A stretch of 64,000 nucleotides of DNA from Marinomonas fungiae (lineage in GTDB: Bacteria > Pseudomonadota > Gammaproteobacteria > Pseudomonadales > Marinomonadaceae). Location: NCBI RefSeq assembly GCF_001418205.1, contig NZ_LIQF01000011.1, positions 1-64,000 of the forward strand. The letters are read 5' to 3'. Positions within the stretch are counted from its first letter, which is position 1; every line of letters begins with the position of its first letter. The position numbers and the translations under genes are program-made. Below, one piece after another: positions 7,934-18,120 of this stretch. The notes beneath the pieces are model-generated. The model was not told the DNA's origin. It saw nothing but the letters and a program-made list of their open reading frames with translations, and searched no databases.

Positions 7934-8515
7934 CTATAGCTTTATAAGCCTACGAGCAACCTCCAATAAAAGCGCAGAAATGAAAGCGACTTCAAAGCTC
8001 TCCGTCACAAAATATACCAAAACGTTAAGAGAAAAGTTCGTAAGTAGAGCAATCAGTACATAGACCCGCCTAAACGCAATGACTAGATACAATAAACTTT
8101 TCCTTAGTCTGAACCGAACCCTAGATACATCAATCGCTCCGACTGCCTCATTTATCAAAGGGTCAGCCAAAGGCTCAATAAACAAATACTGCAGATAATA
8201 TTTGTAATAAAGAACCTGAAGAATTTGCCCCCTAAAGAAAGAAGTAAACAGCCCTACCGGAATATGCAAATTCAATTGCTGAGGATATCCGTGCTTGCCC
8301 TCAACATCTTCATCCTCAGGACTTCCACTCAAAGAGGATGTCGTTACAAGCGATTCTAGAATTTCTTCGCCAAAGAGAACTTCAACAAAACATAACCAAA
8401 TCCACTTAAATAGAGGTACCTTACCTTTAACTTGTCTTCCTCTGAAAAACACAAGCTTAAAGTAGTTTTGCTTAACTATTGATGATGTATCTATGACCTT
8501 TAAATACTTTCCCAT
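7934..8515 (-). CDS. Hypothetical membrane protein of the accessory island
   Basis: A 193-residue protein that I do not recognise. A hydrophobic stretch lies near residues 34-50 (LFKWIWLCFVEVLFG). An acidic, Ser-rich segment (SLSGSPEDEDVEGKHG) follows, then a tyrosine-rich stretch (LYYKYYLQYLFIEP). The C-terminal third has two long hydrophobic segments (LLYLVIAFRRVYVLIALL and NVLVYFVTESFEVAFISALLL) ending in ARRLIKL. The DNA looks more AT-rich than the neighbouring housekeeping genes. It lies upstream of the Tlde1-like gene on the same strand with a 126-bp gap. It could be an accessory or second immunity factor, or unrelated. No function is assigned. Confidence 0.6.
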   Translation of the reverse strand: MGKYLKVIDTSSIVKQNYFKLVFFRGRQVKGKVPLFKWIWLCFVEVLFGEEILESLVTTSSLSGSPEDEDVEGKHGYPQQLNLHIPVGLFTSFFRGQILQVLYYKYYLQYLFIEPLADPLINEAVGAIDVSRVRFRLRKSLLYLVIAFRRVYVLIALLTNFSLNVLVYFVTESFEVAFISALLLEVARRLIKL

Positions 8516-8550
8516 TGAGACCCCGACAATTCTTTCTAGATATTAAAACT

Positions 8551-9225
8551 CTATACTAGCCCCCGCTCCGCCAACGACAAGGGCCGGCTATCGCCCACGA
8601 TAAAATGATCCAGCAAGCGAACATCAATTAACTCTAACGCTTTGCGGATGCGCTCGGTGATATTGATATCCGCTTGGCTTGGCTCTGAAATACCAGATGG
8701 GTGATTATGGGCGAGAATTACTGCGGCGGCGTTATGGGTCAGGGCAGCTTTTACCACTTCTCTTGGATAGACAGCCGCGCTGTCTATGGTGCCCATAAAA
8801 AGTTCTTGGTAACGGATCAAGCGGTGTTGTGAATCTAAAAACAACACTGCAAAGATTTCCCGCTGGGAATGGCGTAGCTGAGTGGATAAGTAGGTTCGCA
8901 CGGCTTCCGCGCTATTAAAGACGGTATCGCGGGTCAGTTGCTCTTGCAGGTGTCGCTTGGACATTTCGAGAACGGCTTGTAGCTGGGTATATTTGGCCTC
9001 ACCTAGCCCATAACCTTGGCAAAAGTCTTCGCGAGAAGCTGACATTAAGGCTCGCAGCCCTCCAAACTGGTGCAACACTTGCCGTGCCAGCTCCACCGCG
9101 CTTATGCCTTGCACTCCGGTACGTAAGAAAATCGCTAACAGTTCCGCATCACTGAGCGCGTGCGCGCCCTGCTGCATCAATTTTTCTCGTGGGCGCTCGG
9201 CTTCAGGCCACTGTTTTATACTCAT
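8551..9225 (-). CDS. radC: RadC-family JAB/MPN-domain protein
   Basis: A 224-residue protein with an N-terminal UPF0758 helix-hairpin-helix region ([17 protein letters not shown]) and a C-terminal JAB1/MPN+ metalloprotease-like domain carrying HNHPSG (about 174-179) followed by an aspartate (SQADI), the JAMM zinc-binding pattern. The biochemical role of RadC is unresolved; the old radiation-repair assignment has been questioned. The start at ATG 9225 has AGGAGG at 8 bp; an in-frame GTG at 9234 overlaps that Shine-Dalgarno. It is divergent from coaBC, a neighbourhood common in gammaproteobacteria. Confidence 0.93.
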   Translation of the reverse strand: MSIKQWPEAERPREKLMQQGAHALSDAELLAIFLRTGVQGISAVELARQVLHQFGGLRALMSASREDFCQGYGLGEAKYTQLQAVLEMSKRHLQEQLTRDTVFNSAEAVRTYLSTQLRHSQREIFAVLFLDSQHRLIRYQELFMGTIDSAAVYPREVVKAALTHNAAAVILAHNHPSGISEPSQADINITERIRKALELIDVRLLDHFIVGDSRPLSLAERGLV

Positions 9226-9338
9226 AATACTCACCTCCTTGTGGTACTCTTTGCGTATTCTAAACGCGAATAGGTAAGCACTTCCTGTGCCTCATCATAT
9301 TCTGCGAATATCTGCCACTTTGTGATAAGAAGCGAATT

Positions 9339-10556
9339 ATGTCCAGTCTTGCAAACAAACAGATTCTAGTGGGTATTACTGGCGGTATTGCCGCTTATAA
9401 AACCATTGAGCTGATCCGTCTGCTCACCAAAGCCGGCGCAGAAGTTCAGGTGGTATTAACAGAGGGCGCCAAAGCTTTCGTGACAGAAATGACGCTGCAA
9501 GCGATTTCTGGGCATCCCGTTCGCAGCACATTACTCGATCCCACAGCAGAGCTTGGCATGGGGCATATTGAGCTAGCTAAGTGGGCCGATTTAATCGTTG
9601 TAGCGCCCGCTTCTGCTGATTTTATAGCTCGTTATAGTCAAGGCATGGCCAATGACTTACTGACCACTCTTTGCCTCGCTACCGATGCAAATGTGTTACT
9701 CGCACCAGCGATGAATCAGGCCATGTGGCGTCATCCTGCGACACAAGATAATGCCACGCTGCTAGAAAAACGCGGTGTGCTACTGTGCGGCCCTGCTTCA
9801 GGCATTCAAGCCTGTGGTGATGTGGGGCCAGGTCGTATGGAAGAGCCAGAAAGCATTTTTGAACACATTGCCAAAACCCTATCACCAACCAAACAAGACT
9901 TGCTCGGCCAGCACTGGGTCATTACCGCAGGGCCCACCATGGAAGCCATCGACCCGGTGCGTTTCATCAGTAACCATAGCTCTGGAAAGATGGGCTATGC
10001 CCTAGCAGCTGCCGCACAAGCACGTGGTGCAAAAGTCACACTGGTGAGTGGCCCTACGCAGCTCGATGCCCCACAAGGCGTACAACGCATCGCCATTAAA
10101 AGCGCCGGCGATATGCTAGCCGCTTGTCGTGATGCCATGAGCAAGCCTGCAGATGTGTTTATCGGTGCGGCGGCCGTAGCCGACTTTCGTATGAAAGAAG
10201 TCGCTTCACAGAAAATGAAGAAAACTGGCGACAGCGATGAAATGCAGCTGACATTAGTGAAAAACCCAGATGTGATCGCCACGTTAAGCCAAGAAAAAGC
10301 CGCAAAATGCATGGTGGGGTTTGCCGCTGAAACACAAGATGTGATCGCTTACGCGAAAAGCAAATTAGAACGAAAAGGTCTGGATCTAATCATCGCTAAC
10401 GACGTCTCGCGTAGCGATATTGGTTTCAATAACGATGACAACCAAGTCACTGTATTGTCGAAAGACCAACAATGGACGCCGCCTAAAGGCGCAAAATCCG
10501 CCCTAGCCAAAGAGCTGGTCGAGCTGATTATTCAATACCAATCCACCCAGTCATGA
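9339..10556 (+). CDS. coaBC: Bifunctional phosphopantothenoylcysteine decarboxylase / phosphopantothenate-cysteine ligase
   Basis: A 405-residue two-domain enzyme of coenzyme A biosynthesis. The N-terminal CoaC flavoprotein domain has [10 protein letters not shown] (about 12-21), a conserved His in [12 protein letters not shown] and APAMNQAMW. The C-terminal CoaB domain has [25 protein letters not shown] and AAVADFR, then a late KNPDVI. CoaB joins cysteine to phosphopantothenate using CTP; CoaC decarboxylates the product. dut overlaps its stop codon by 4 bp, the conserved coaBC-dut arrangement. Confidence 0.97.
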   Translation: MSSLANKQILVGITGGIAAYKTIELIRLLTKAGAEVQVVLTEGAKAFVTEMTLQAISGHPVRSTLLDPTAELGMGHIELAKWADLIVVAPASADFIARYSQGMANDLLTTLCLATDANVLLAPAMNQAMWRHPATQDNATLLEKRGVLLCGPASGIQACGDVGPGRMEEPESIFEHIAKTLSPTKQDLLGQHWVITAGPTMEAIDPVRFISNHSSGKMGYALAAAAQARGAKVTLVSGPTQLDAPQGVQRIAIKSAGDMLAACRDAMSKPADVFIGAAAVADFRMKEVASQKMKKTGDSDEMQLTLVKNPDVIATLSQEKAAKCMVGFAAETQDVIAYAKSKLERKGLDLIIANDVSRSDIGFNNDDNQVTVLSKDQQWTPPKGAKSALAKELVELIIQYQSTQS

Positions 10557-11023
10557 GTGAAACAATGAAACACCCTATTCAACTGAAAATCCTAAACCCA
10601 AAGATTGGCACTGAACTTCCACTGCCAGCTTACGCCACGGAAGGTTCTGCTGGCCTTGACCTGCGCGCCTGCCTAGACGAAGCGATAGTCCTAGAGCCAG
10701 GCCAAACAACACTACTGCCGACTGGCCTTGCGATCTATATCGAAGATCCCAACCTCGCCGCAACGATTTTGCCGCGTTCAGGTCTGGGTCATAAGCACGG
10801 TATCGTATTAGGCAACTTGGTTGGCTTGATTGACTCTGATTATCAAGGTGAGCTCATGGTCTCTTGCTGGAACCGTGGTCAAACCAGCTTCACCATCGAG
10901 CCCGGTGAGCGTGTTGCTCAGTTAGTACTTTTGCCTGTGGTACAAGCAGAATTCAACATCGTTGAGGATTTCAAAGCCAGTGATCGAGGTGTCGGTGGTT
11001 TTGGCTCAACGGGTACGAAGTAA
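10553..11023 (+). CDS. dut: Deoxyuridine 5'-triphosphate nucleotidohydrolase (dUTPase)
   Basis: A 156-residue trimeric dUTPase that hydrolyses dUTP to dUMP and pyrophosphate, preventing uracil incorporation and feeding dTMP synthesis. The family motifs are in order: [48 protein letters not shown] and the C-terminal arm [11 protein letters not shown]. The ATG overlaps the coaBC stop (ATGA). A strong terminator follows directly. Confidence 0.97.
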   Translation: MSETMKHPIQLKILNPKIGTELPLPAYATEGSAGLDLRACLDEAIVLEPGQTTLLPTGLAIYIEDPNLAATILPRSGLGHKHGIVLGNLVGLIDSDYQGELMVSCWNRGQTSFTIEPGERVAQLVLLPVVQAEFNIVEDFKASDRGVGGFGSTGTK

Positions 11024-11035
11024 CTCTTTTCTAGA

Positions 11036-11078
11036 GCTAGATAGTTGAATCCAGTTCAACTATCTAGCCCCTCTTTTT
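11036..11078 (+). terminator. Intrinsic terminator after dut
   Basis: A perfect 14-bp stem (GCTAGATAGTTGAA, 11036-11049; TTCAACTATCTAGC, 11055-11068) with a 5-nt loop, followed by CCCCTCTTTTT. It ends the coaBC-dut transcript, so argB downstream should have its own promoter in the 260-bp gap that follows. Confidence 0.88.
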
Positions 11079-11294
11079 GAACCAACTCATGCATCTTATG
11101 TTTGGTAAATAAAGATCACCTTAAATGGTCAATTTAGCGTCAATTTTCATTATTTTTTTCTAGAGAGTCGACGCAGTTCACGTTATTATTTTCAACCATA
11201 AGTGGTCGCTTACACTCGCTGTAATGATTCTGCTACATACCTTAAGTAAACTTTGGTGAGCAAAACTTTGCGCCCTCTTCACTCTCTTCTTTGA

Positions 11295-12248
<954 letters not shown>

Positions 12249-12290
12249 CTCGCATACAACATCAAAAAATAAGCGATAGGCCGTATTGAT

Positions 12291-12887
12291 ATGAGTACAA
12301 AAAAAAGCGATCGACGCACGGAAATATTACAAGCCCTTGCAGGGATGTTGGAAAGTAGCCCAGGGGCTCGTATCACTACCGCTGCTTTGGCAAAAGAAGT
12401 GGGCGTATCAGAGGCCGCTCTGTACCGCCACTTCCCAAGCAAGGCGAAAATGTTTGAAGGGCTAATCGAATTTATCGAGGAAACTCTGTTTACGCGTATA
12501 AATCGCATCATACAGGACGAAAGCGATATCAACTTACGCTTGGAGATGATTTTGTTCTTAACGCTGAGCTTCGCGGAACAAAATCCAGGCATGTGTCGTT
12601 TACTAACAGGGGATGCGTTGGCTGGGGAAACCGAGCGTTTGCGCGTACGCATTGCCCAGTTGTTTGATCGTATTGAAACGCAGCTACGTCAAATCCTACG
12701 CGAGGCAGATTTGAAGCAATCTTTGCGTCCAGTGATGGGTACAACGGCTTGCGCAAATTACTTATTGGCGTTGATGGAAGGAAAGATTCGCCAGTACGTT
12801 AGAACCGAGTATAAAACCAAGCCATTACAAAACTGGCAGGAGCAATGGCAAGTCATTGCTCCAACATTAATGGTGGGCCACGCCTAA
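12291..12887 (+). CDS. slmA: Nucleoid occlusion factor SlmA
   Basis: A 198-residue TetR-fold DNA-binding protein. The N-terminal helix-turn-helix ([31 protein letters not shown], about 28-58) matches SlmA closely, and the C-terminal domain has [13 protein letters not shown] and [10 protein letters not shown]. SlmA binds SBS sites across the chromosome except the terminus and antagonises FtsZ-ring assembly over DNA. The position next to pyrE and coaBC-dut-argB is the usual gammaproteobacterial one. It is convergent with pyrE with only 17 bp between the genes. Confidence 0.95.
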   Translation: MSTKKSDRRTEILQALAGMLESSPGARITTAALAKEVGVSEAALYRHFPSKAKMFEGLIEFIEETLFTRINRIIQDESDINLRLEMILFLTLSFAEQNPGMCRLLTGDALAGETERLRVRIAQLFDRIETQLRQILREADLKQSLRPVMGTTACANYLLALMEGKIRQYVRTEYKTKPLQNWQEQWQVIAPTLMVGHA

Positions 12888-12904
12888 GCGCGGCCAACCA
12901 TTAA

Positions 12905-13552
12905 TTAAACACCGTATTGATCGCGGTAAGCTTTGACGGCTGCTAGATGCTGGGCAAACTCTGGTGAGTCCTGCTCTGCTAGGTAAGCCATGATGTCATT
13001 CAATGACACAATGCTAACCACAGGCATGTTGAAGTCACGTTCAACTTCCTGAATGGCAGACAGTTCTGCACGACCACGCTCTTGGCGGTTTAGTGCAATC
13101 AACACACCAGCAGGCGTCGCGCCCGCATTGTTGATGATTTCCATCACTTCGCGGATCGCAGTACCAGCTGTGATCACGTCGTCGATGATCATGATGTTAC
13201 CCTCTAGAGGAGCACCGACTAGCGTACCGCCTTCACCATGATCTTTTGCTTCTTTACGGTTAAACACGTACGGTGTATCAATATCATGATGATCAAACAA
13301 CGCAACAGCAGTCGTTGTTGCCAATGGAATACCTTTGTAAGCAGGGCCAAAAAGAACGTCGAATGACACACCTGCTTCGACCAGTGCTGCGGCGTAAAAG
13401 CGGCCTAACTTAGCCAACGCTTGACCTGAATTGAACAGGCCGGCGTTGAAGAAATAAGGGCTCACACGACCCGATTTAAGTGTGAACTCGCCGAAGCGCA
13501 ATACGTTTTGCTCAATGGCGAACTCGATAAATTCTCTTTGGTAAGGTTTCAT
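12905..13552 (-). CDS. pyrE: Orotate phosphoribosyltransferase
   Basis: A 215-residue enzyme that converts orotate and PRPP to OMP in pyrimidine synthesis. Seen are [29 protein letters not shown], a flexible-loop region with [12 protein letters not shown] and the PRPP-binding [14 protein letters not shown]. Translation is assigned to ATG 13552 ([11 protein letters not shown]), preceded by GGAG; the frame is open for 76 more codons but that stretch covers the intergenic region and the start of crc on the opposite strand. It is divergent from crc, as in Pseudomonas. Confidence 0.97.
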   Translation of the reverse strand: MKPYQREFIEFAIEQNVLRFGEFTLKSGRVSPYFFNAGLFNSGQALAKLGRFYAAALVEAGVSFDVLFGPAYKGIPLATTTAVALFDHHDIDTPYVFNRKEAKDHGEGGTLVGAPLEGNIMIIDDVITAGTAIREVMEIINNAGATPAGVLIALNRQERGRAELSAIQEVERDFNMPVVSIVSLNDIMAYLAEQDSPEFAQHLAAVKAYRDQYGV

Positions 13553-13593
13553 GCCGACTCCAGAAAGATAAAAAACTATAAACAAATTGCCTC

Positions 13594-13621
13594 TTGTCAG
13601 CAAAGTATGCTTTCCTGACAA
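13594..13621. promoter_or_regulatory. Inverted repeat between pyrE and crc, candidate operator
   Basis: TTGTCAGCAAAG (13594-13605), a 4-bp spacer and CTTTCCTGACAA (13610-13621) form a 28-bp palindrome with 11 of 12 positions paired. It lies between the divergent pyrE and crc starts, 42 bp from pyrE and 48 bp from crc. It could be a repressor site or overlap the promoters. No U tract follows, so a terminator is unlikely. Confidence 0.5.
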
Positions 13622-13669
13622 ACGATGGGCGCTAATATAACACACGGCTAGGAATTGTAGGGACCAGAA

Positions 13670-14446
13670 ATGAAGGTCATCAGCCTTAATGTAAACGGTA
13701 TAAAACAAGCTGCTGAACGCGGCTTCTTTGAGTGGATGGTGCGCCAAAACCCTGATGTAGTGTGTCTGCAAGATCTGCAAGCAGATGAACGCAGCCTCAA
13801 CGACAGCGTATTCTTCCCTCCGGAGTTCAATGCTTACTTCTTTGATTCGATGGAAAATCCAGACGAAGCAGGGGTAGCGATTTATTGTAAAGCCATGCCT
13901 AAAGCGATTATGACAGGTATGGGCTTTCCTGAATGCGATTTTGAAGGCCGCTTTATTCAGGCCGATTTTGAAAAAGTCAGCATAGGTTCATTTTTGACGC
14001 CACATGGCTCGAACCACGAAGAAGCACTACAAGAGCATAAATACCGCTTTATGGAAGGCTTCAAAAACCACCTGATCAAAACCCGTCGCAAGCGTCGCGA
14101 GTTTATTTTCTGTGGTACCACCAATGTGGCGCGGTCGCCGATTGACGTGAGTAGCTGGTTCGTCAACCAACGCAACTCTGGCTTTTTGCCGGAAGAACGT
14201 AAATGGATCAACGAGATCTTTAACGATCACGAATACATAGATGCGTTTCGTCAGGTCAATAAGCAAGACAAGCAATACACATGGTGGCCAGACTACGAAC
14301 GCGCTTGGAAACTAGACGAAGGTGGCCGCTTGGATTACCAAATCGCAACACCAGGTCTTAAGCATGTGATTCAAGGTGGCAGTGTTTACAAAGGTCAGCG
14401 CTTCTCTGACCACGCTCCCCTGATTATGGAATACGACTTAGATTAG
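13670..14446 (+). CDS. crc: Crc-type catabolite repression control protein (ExoIII-fold, probably non-nuclease)
   Basis: A 258-residue endonuclease/exonuclease/phosphatase-fold protein. It matches Pseudomonas Crc better than exonuclease [49 protein letters not shown] and the WWPD segment, plus divergence from pyrE. Crc acts with Hfq to block translation of catabolic mRNAs. ExoIII active-site positions are only partly kept: the metal-binding Glu is Asp35 in LQDLQ, and GDxN is GTTN (149-152), so the key Asp is lost, while RLDYQ and SDHAP (246-250) are intact. An ancestral nuclease with residual activity is possible but less likely. Confidence 0.85.
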   Translation: MKVISLNVNGIKQAAERGFFEWMVRQNPDVVCLQDLQADERSLNDSVFFPPEFNAYFFDSMENPDEAGVAIYCKAMPKAIMTGMGFPECDFEGRFIQADFEKVSIGSFLTPHGSNHEEALQEHKYRFMEGFKNHLIKTRRKRREFIFCGTTNVARSPIDVSSWFVNQRNSGFLPEERKWINEIFNDHEYIDAFRQVNKQDKQYTWWPDYERAWKLDEGGRLDYQIATPGLKHVIQGGSVYKGQRFSDHAPLIMEYDLD

Positions 14447-14464
14447 GCTGTGTAACCATAAAGA

Positions 14465-14492
14465 AGCTCAGCACTGCTCACAGTGCTGAGCT
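14465..14492. terminator. Hairpin between convergent crc and mutarotase genes
   Basis: AGCTCAGCACTG (14465-14476), loop CTCA, CAGTGCTGAGCT (14481-14492): a perfect 12-bp stem between the stops of two convergent genes. No clear U tract follows on either strand, so it may be a weak bidirectional terminator or an mRNA 3'-end stabiliser. Confidence 0.55.
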
Positions 14493-14512
14493 GTCTCATT
14501 ATTGGTCAGCGA

Positions 14513-15430
14513 TTAGGACTGCTCTAAAGACTCCACCTGCACCGTAAAGCGTAACTGATGCATCTCCCCCGCAGGGATTTGGTAAGCGTTAGACAAAGCA
14601 TTAGCGGTCTCGATGCAAACAAAATGACGGAACTCGTCGTCTTCTATATCAGTGCGCAATTTCGCCAACGCTTCACCGGGATTCCACAGTACTTTTGACC
14701 GAGCCCCCTCAGATTCAATCCTTAATTTGCGACCTAGTGTCGGATCAATCAATTCAACCCGCTCTGGTGCATGCAGATAAACACGATCCAATTCTTCACA
14801 AGGGCTGACAATGCCTTGCTGAACTTTCTCCTTGGCATCATCAAACTTATCCACATACGTCACACCATCTAGCCCATGAACTTGAGCCGTCTGATTGTCG
14901 CCAATATAGAAATAGGTATGTAAGGCTTCAGAAATAGGCATGTCTTTATCGGATAAGTTCGCCGCCGAGAAGTTTATGCTGAAGCCCTCACCTAACCGAA
15001 AGACTTGACGCAACTCAAAAGCATGCGGCCACATCTCTTCGATCAATGGATGATCTTCTGAGGCAAGGCGAATCACGATTTTTGCATCACCATTTTTAAA
15101 GCGCCCCACTTCGACTAATTGCCAACGGAAGTAACGTGCTAAGCCATGGGCAGGCAAATCATCGTCCTCAGCATTCGCACCAAACCAGGGCCAGCAAACA
15201 GGCACGCCGAAATGGCGTCGGCCAAATCGTGATTGTGCCCCTTCGTTAATCGATTGAAACAGTAAGTCAGCTTGTCCAGTGGGAACAAAGCTCACCAAGT
15301 GCCCGCCCCATAATGCTATACGGGCACTGTAGCTAGGCTGATCGATGAATATTTCATCGCATTCTCTAAGGCTATTTGGACGAATTTCTCCGCCTATTTC
15401 CTCAAGCTCGCGCATCAGCTGAGCATCCAT
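14513..15430 (-). CDS. D-hexose-6-phosphate mutarotase (YeaD/aldose 1-epimerase family)
   Basis: A 305-residue protein of the galactose-mutarotase superfamily. It carries GGHLVSFVPTGQADLLFQS (about 42-60), the YeaD-type FGVPVCWPWFGAN, PAHGLARYFRWQL with a catalytic-type His, and ALHTYFYIGD with a second His. Such enzymes interconvert the alpha and beta anomers of glucose-6-phosphate and related sugars, feeding glycolysis and related routes. The start ATG has GGAG at a normal distance. It is convergent with crc. Confidence 0.88.
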   Translation of the reverse strand: MDAQLMRELEEIGGEIRPNSLRECDEIFIDQPSYSARIALWGGHLVSFVPTGQADLLFQSINEGAQSRFGRRHFGVPVCWPWFGANAEDDDLPAHGLARYFRWQLVEVGRFKNGDAKIVIRLASEDHPLIEEMWPHAFELRQVFRLGEGFSINFSAANLSDKDMPISEALHTYFYIGDNQTAQVHGLDGVTYVDKFDDAKEKVQQGIVSPCEELDRVYLHAPERVELIDPTLGRKLRIESEGARSKVLWNPGEALAKLRTDIEDDEFRHFVCIETANALSNAYQIPAGEMHQLRFTVQVESLEQS

Positions 15431-15681
15431 TTATCGCTCCAATTTTCGTCTTCGATGGGCTCATATTAGTCCTTCGCGCCTCGATTACAATAGTTTGACA
15501 CCATGCTGAACATTGAAATCACAAAATCCTGTACGAATACCAAAAATTACTTACTTATTGAGTCGCTTTAGGCTATAACGCAAGCTTGTTACGGCTAGGA
15601 TAAAAACGAGCAAAATCGCTTACTTGAACTATCATTGTTCAGTATCCTTTTCTCATTCAGTATTATTGAGATCATCGCATT

Positions 15682-17076
15682 ATGAGTGATTTTTTTGACC
15701 AAAAGTCAGTGATTGGTAACGCCGAGTGGTGTGCCTTCCCATCCCTAAATATCCCCGCGATCAAAGCACGTGTGGATTCGGGCGCAAAGACATCTTCATT
15801 GCATGCCGTAAACATTCAATCGTTCCAACGCGCAGGGCAACTTTGGGTAACCTTCGAAGTTCATCCGATTCAAGATAGCCGCAAAGTGGTGGTTTACTGT
15901 GAGACGGAAGTGATCGATCAACGTGTGATCAAAAGCTCTAGCGGTGATCGAGAGAAGCGTTATGTGATTCGTGTACCTCTTCAGCTTGGTGAACGTACGT
16001 GGGACGTGGAGCTGACGCTAACGGACCGCGACAGCATGGGCTTCCGTATGCTGTTAGGCCGCGAAGCCATGAATGGTCGCCTATTAGTCGACCCTCAAGT
16101 CAGTTGCATCTACGGCGATCGTCCGCAAGAAACACTGGCAAAGCTTTATGAAACACCTGAAATCCGCGAAGGCGGTTTACGTATTGGCGTACTAGCCAGC
16201 AACCCTGATTTATACAGCAACCGCCGTATTATTGAAGCAGGTGAGGCCTTGGGCCACGAAATGCAATTCTTAAACGTGCGCCACTGCTACATGAAGCTTG
16301 ATGCGACCACGCCTGAAATTCACTACCGTGGCGGACGCATTCTAAATGACTTGGACGCCGTGATTCCTCGTATTCGTCCGAGCATGACCTTTTACGCTTG
16401 CACCTTGTTACGCCAGTTCGAGTCCCTTGGCATTTTCTGTTTGAACGACTCCACTGCAATCGCGCAATCTCGTGACAAACTACGCTCATTACAGTTATTG
16501 CTAGAACATGGATTGGCCATTCCAACAACCGGTTTCGCCAACTCCCCGTTGGACACCACTGACCTAATCAACATGGTTGGCGGAGCGCCACTGATCGTGA
16601 AGTTGCTAGAAGGCACACAGGGTAAAGGCGTCGTATTGGCTGAAACTAAAAAGGCAGCTGAATCGGTCATTAACGCTTTCAAGAGCCTAAATGCCAACAT
16701 CTTGGTGCAAGAGTTTATCAAAGAGGCCAGCGGCAAAGACTTACGCTGCTTCGTAATTGATGGCAAGGTGGTTGCGTCGATTCAGCGTGTCGCTGCTCCG
16801 GGTGAGTTCCGCGCCAATATTCACCAAGGCGGTCGAGCAGAACTGGTGAAAATTACAGCTGAAGAAAAACGCATTGCGATAAAAGCGGCAAAAGCAATGA
16901 ATCTAAAAGTGGCTGGCGTGGATTTGATTCGTTCCAATCATGGTCCACTGCTATTAGAGGTGAACTCATCGCCAGGCCTACAAGGCATTGAAACTGCGAC
17001 CAACGAAGACATCGCTTCGATGATGATTGCAGCGGTAGAAAAGCGTTTACTGAGTAAGTTACGACAGCCGGAATAA
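15682..17076 (+). CDS. Retropepsin-like protease (PF05618) fused to RimK-type glutamate ligase
   Basis: A 464-residue two-domain protein. Residues about 8-145 match the ATP-dependent zinc protease/RimB family (PF05618): [16 protein letters not shown] with the aspartic-protease-like Asp32-Ser-Gly, and [12 protein letters not shown]. Residues about 165-460 are an ATP-grasp RimK ligase: [77 protein letters not shown] and a final GVDLIRS...[15 protein letters not shown]. RimK adds glutamates to the C-terminus of ribosomal protein S6; in Pseudomonas RimB opposes it as a separate protein. The fusion would join writer and eraser in one chain, which is inference. A terminator follows. Confidence 0.88.
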   Translation: MSDFFDQKSVIGNAEWCAFPSLNIPAIKARVDSGAKTSSLHAVNIQSFQRAGQLWVTFEVHPIQDSRKVVVYCETEVIDQRVIKSSSGDREKRYVIRVPLQLGERTWDVELTLTDRDSMGFRMLLGREAMNGRLLVDPQVSCIYGDRPQETLAKLYETPEIREGGLRIGVLASNPDLYSNRRIIEAGEALGHEMQFLNVRHCYMKLDATTPEIHYRGGRILNDLDAVIPRIRPSMTFYACTLLRQFESLGIFCLNDSTAIAQSRDKLRSLQLLLEHGLAIPTTGFANSPLDTTDLINMVGGAPLIVKLLEGTQGKGVVLAETKKAAESVINAFKSLNANILVQEFIKEASGKDLRCFVIDGKVVASIQRVAAPGEFRANIHQGGRAELVKITAEEKRIAIKAAKAMNLKVAGVDLIRSNHGPLLLEVNSSPGLQGIETATNEDIASMMIAAVEKRLLSKLRQPE

Positions 17077-17100
17077 CGCGCCCCAGCCCGCTTGCAACGA

Positions 17101-17134
17101 AAAGGGACCTACACTGTGTGTAGATCCCTTTTTT
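17101..17134. terminator. Bidirectional terminator between rimBK fusion and GGDEF gene
   Basis: AAGGGA-C-CTACAC (about 17102-17114) and GTGTAG-A-TCCCTT (about 17118-17130) form a stem with one C/A mismatch, followed by a T run to 17134. A shorter A run on the other side would serve the convergent gene that stops at 17155. Confidence 0.75.
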
Positions 17135-17154
17135 ATAGGCTAATGTTGCAAATC

Positions 17155-18120
17155 TTAGTCTGCAATGACCGTCTGGTTTCGGCCATTATGCTTAGCTTGA
17201 TATAAAGCGCTGTCGGCACTTTCGATCCATTGCTCAATCGTCTCATGCTGCTTGCCGATTTCACTGCACCCTAAGCTGACGGTGATCTTAATATCCCCTT
17301 TACTGGTGTTGAAAACCCGTTGCTCCACTTGCTCCCGAATTTTCTCACAATAAACTTGGGCACCATTTTTATCAGTATTAAGCAATAATACAGCGAATTC
17401 TTCACCACCGTAGCGCCCCACAAAATCACCTCGACGAGAGCCCGATGACAAGATTTTAGCCATCTCTTGTAATACGATATCGCCAATGGGATGGCCATAG
17501 CTATCGTTGACGCGCTTAAAGTGATCAATATCGGCCATTACCAAACAATGGGGCCCACTGTTACCCATGGCGAACGAGTCGAACGTCAGTTTCATCGCAC
17601 GATCCAAACTGGCGCGATTATTGAGCTCAGTAAGGCCATCCGTTTTGCTCATTTGATCTAGTTTACGGTTGGCAGCCGATAACGCGGCTTTATTCACCGC
17701 CACATCGGTCACATCGTACACCACTAGACACAGATGATTGACCGTGCCATTGGCATTGTTAATTGGGCGAATCACCACGTTCTGGAACATGGTGTCAGCA
17801 ATACTGGTGACCGAGCGATAGGATTTAAACGGGAACATATGCGGGCGCTGCTCCCAAGAAACATATATCGGCGTACGCAAGGCCAAAGCATTGTCTAACT
17901 TTTGCTGCAACCAAGATTGGTTAATGGTTGGAAAAATTTCAAACAATGAACGATTACGTGCATTGCTCGAACTGACGCCCGAATGGTTCTCCATAAAACC
18001 ATTCCACAGCTCAACCTCGTACTTCTCATTAATCACCACGAGACCTGCATCGATATGCTGCAACATATCGAACAACCAATGCAGTTCGGTCATGTCTGTT
18101 TGCTGCGTCATATTAATCAT
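17155..18120 (-). CDS. PAS-GGDEF diguanylate cyclase
   Basis: A 321-residue cytoplasmic protein. Residues about 12-140 form a PAS-like sensory domain (LQHIDAGLVVINEKYEVELWN; a late VVYDVTDV). Residues 155-320 are a GGDEF domain with LTELNNRASLD, ADIDHFKRVND and GRYGGEEF (GGEEF 238-242), so two GTPs should be joined to c-di-GMP. An inhibitory I-site RRGD (229-232) precedes GGEEF by five residues, giving product inhibition. Its start overlaps the stop of the REC-CheC gene by 8 bp, so the two are almost certainly co-translated partners. Confidence 0.92.
   Translation of the reverse strand: MINMTQQTDMTELHWLFDMLQHIDAGLVVINEKYEVELWNGFMENHSGVSSSNARNRSLFEIFPTINQSWLQQKLDNALALRTPIYVSWEQRPHMFPFKSYRSVTSIADTMFQNVVIRPINNANGTVNHLCLVVYDVTDVAVNKAALSAANRKLDQMSKTDGLTELNNRASLDRAMKLTFDSFAMGNSGPHCLVMADIDHFKRVNDSYGHPIGDIVLQEMAKILSSGSRRGDFVGRYGGEEFAVLLLNTDKNGAQVYCEKIREQVEQRVFNTSKGDIKITVSLGCSEIGKQHETIEQWIESADSALYQAKHNGRNQTVIAD

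Noticed and set aside
13553..13780. 76-codon upstream extension of pyrE
   Set aside because: It covers the promoter region and the start of crc on the opposite strand. The ATG at 13552 has GGAG and gives the normal OPRTase length.
13670..14446. Ordinary exonuclease III (xth)
   Set aside because: Key active-site residues are changed, and the sequence and the pyrE neighbour fit Crc better.
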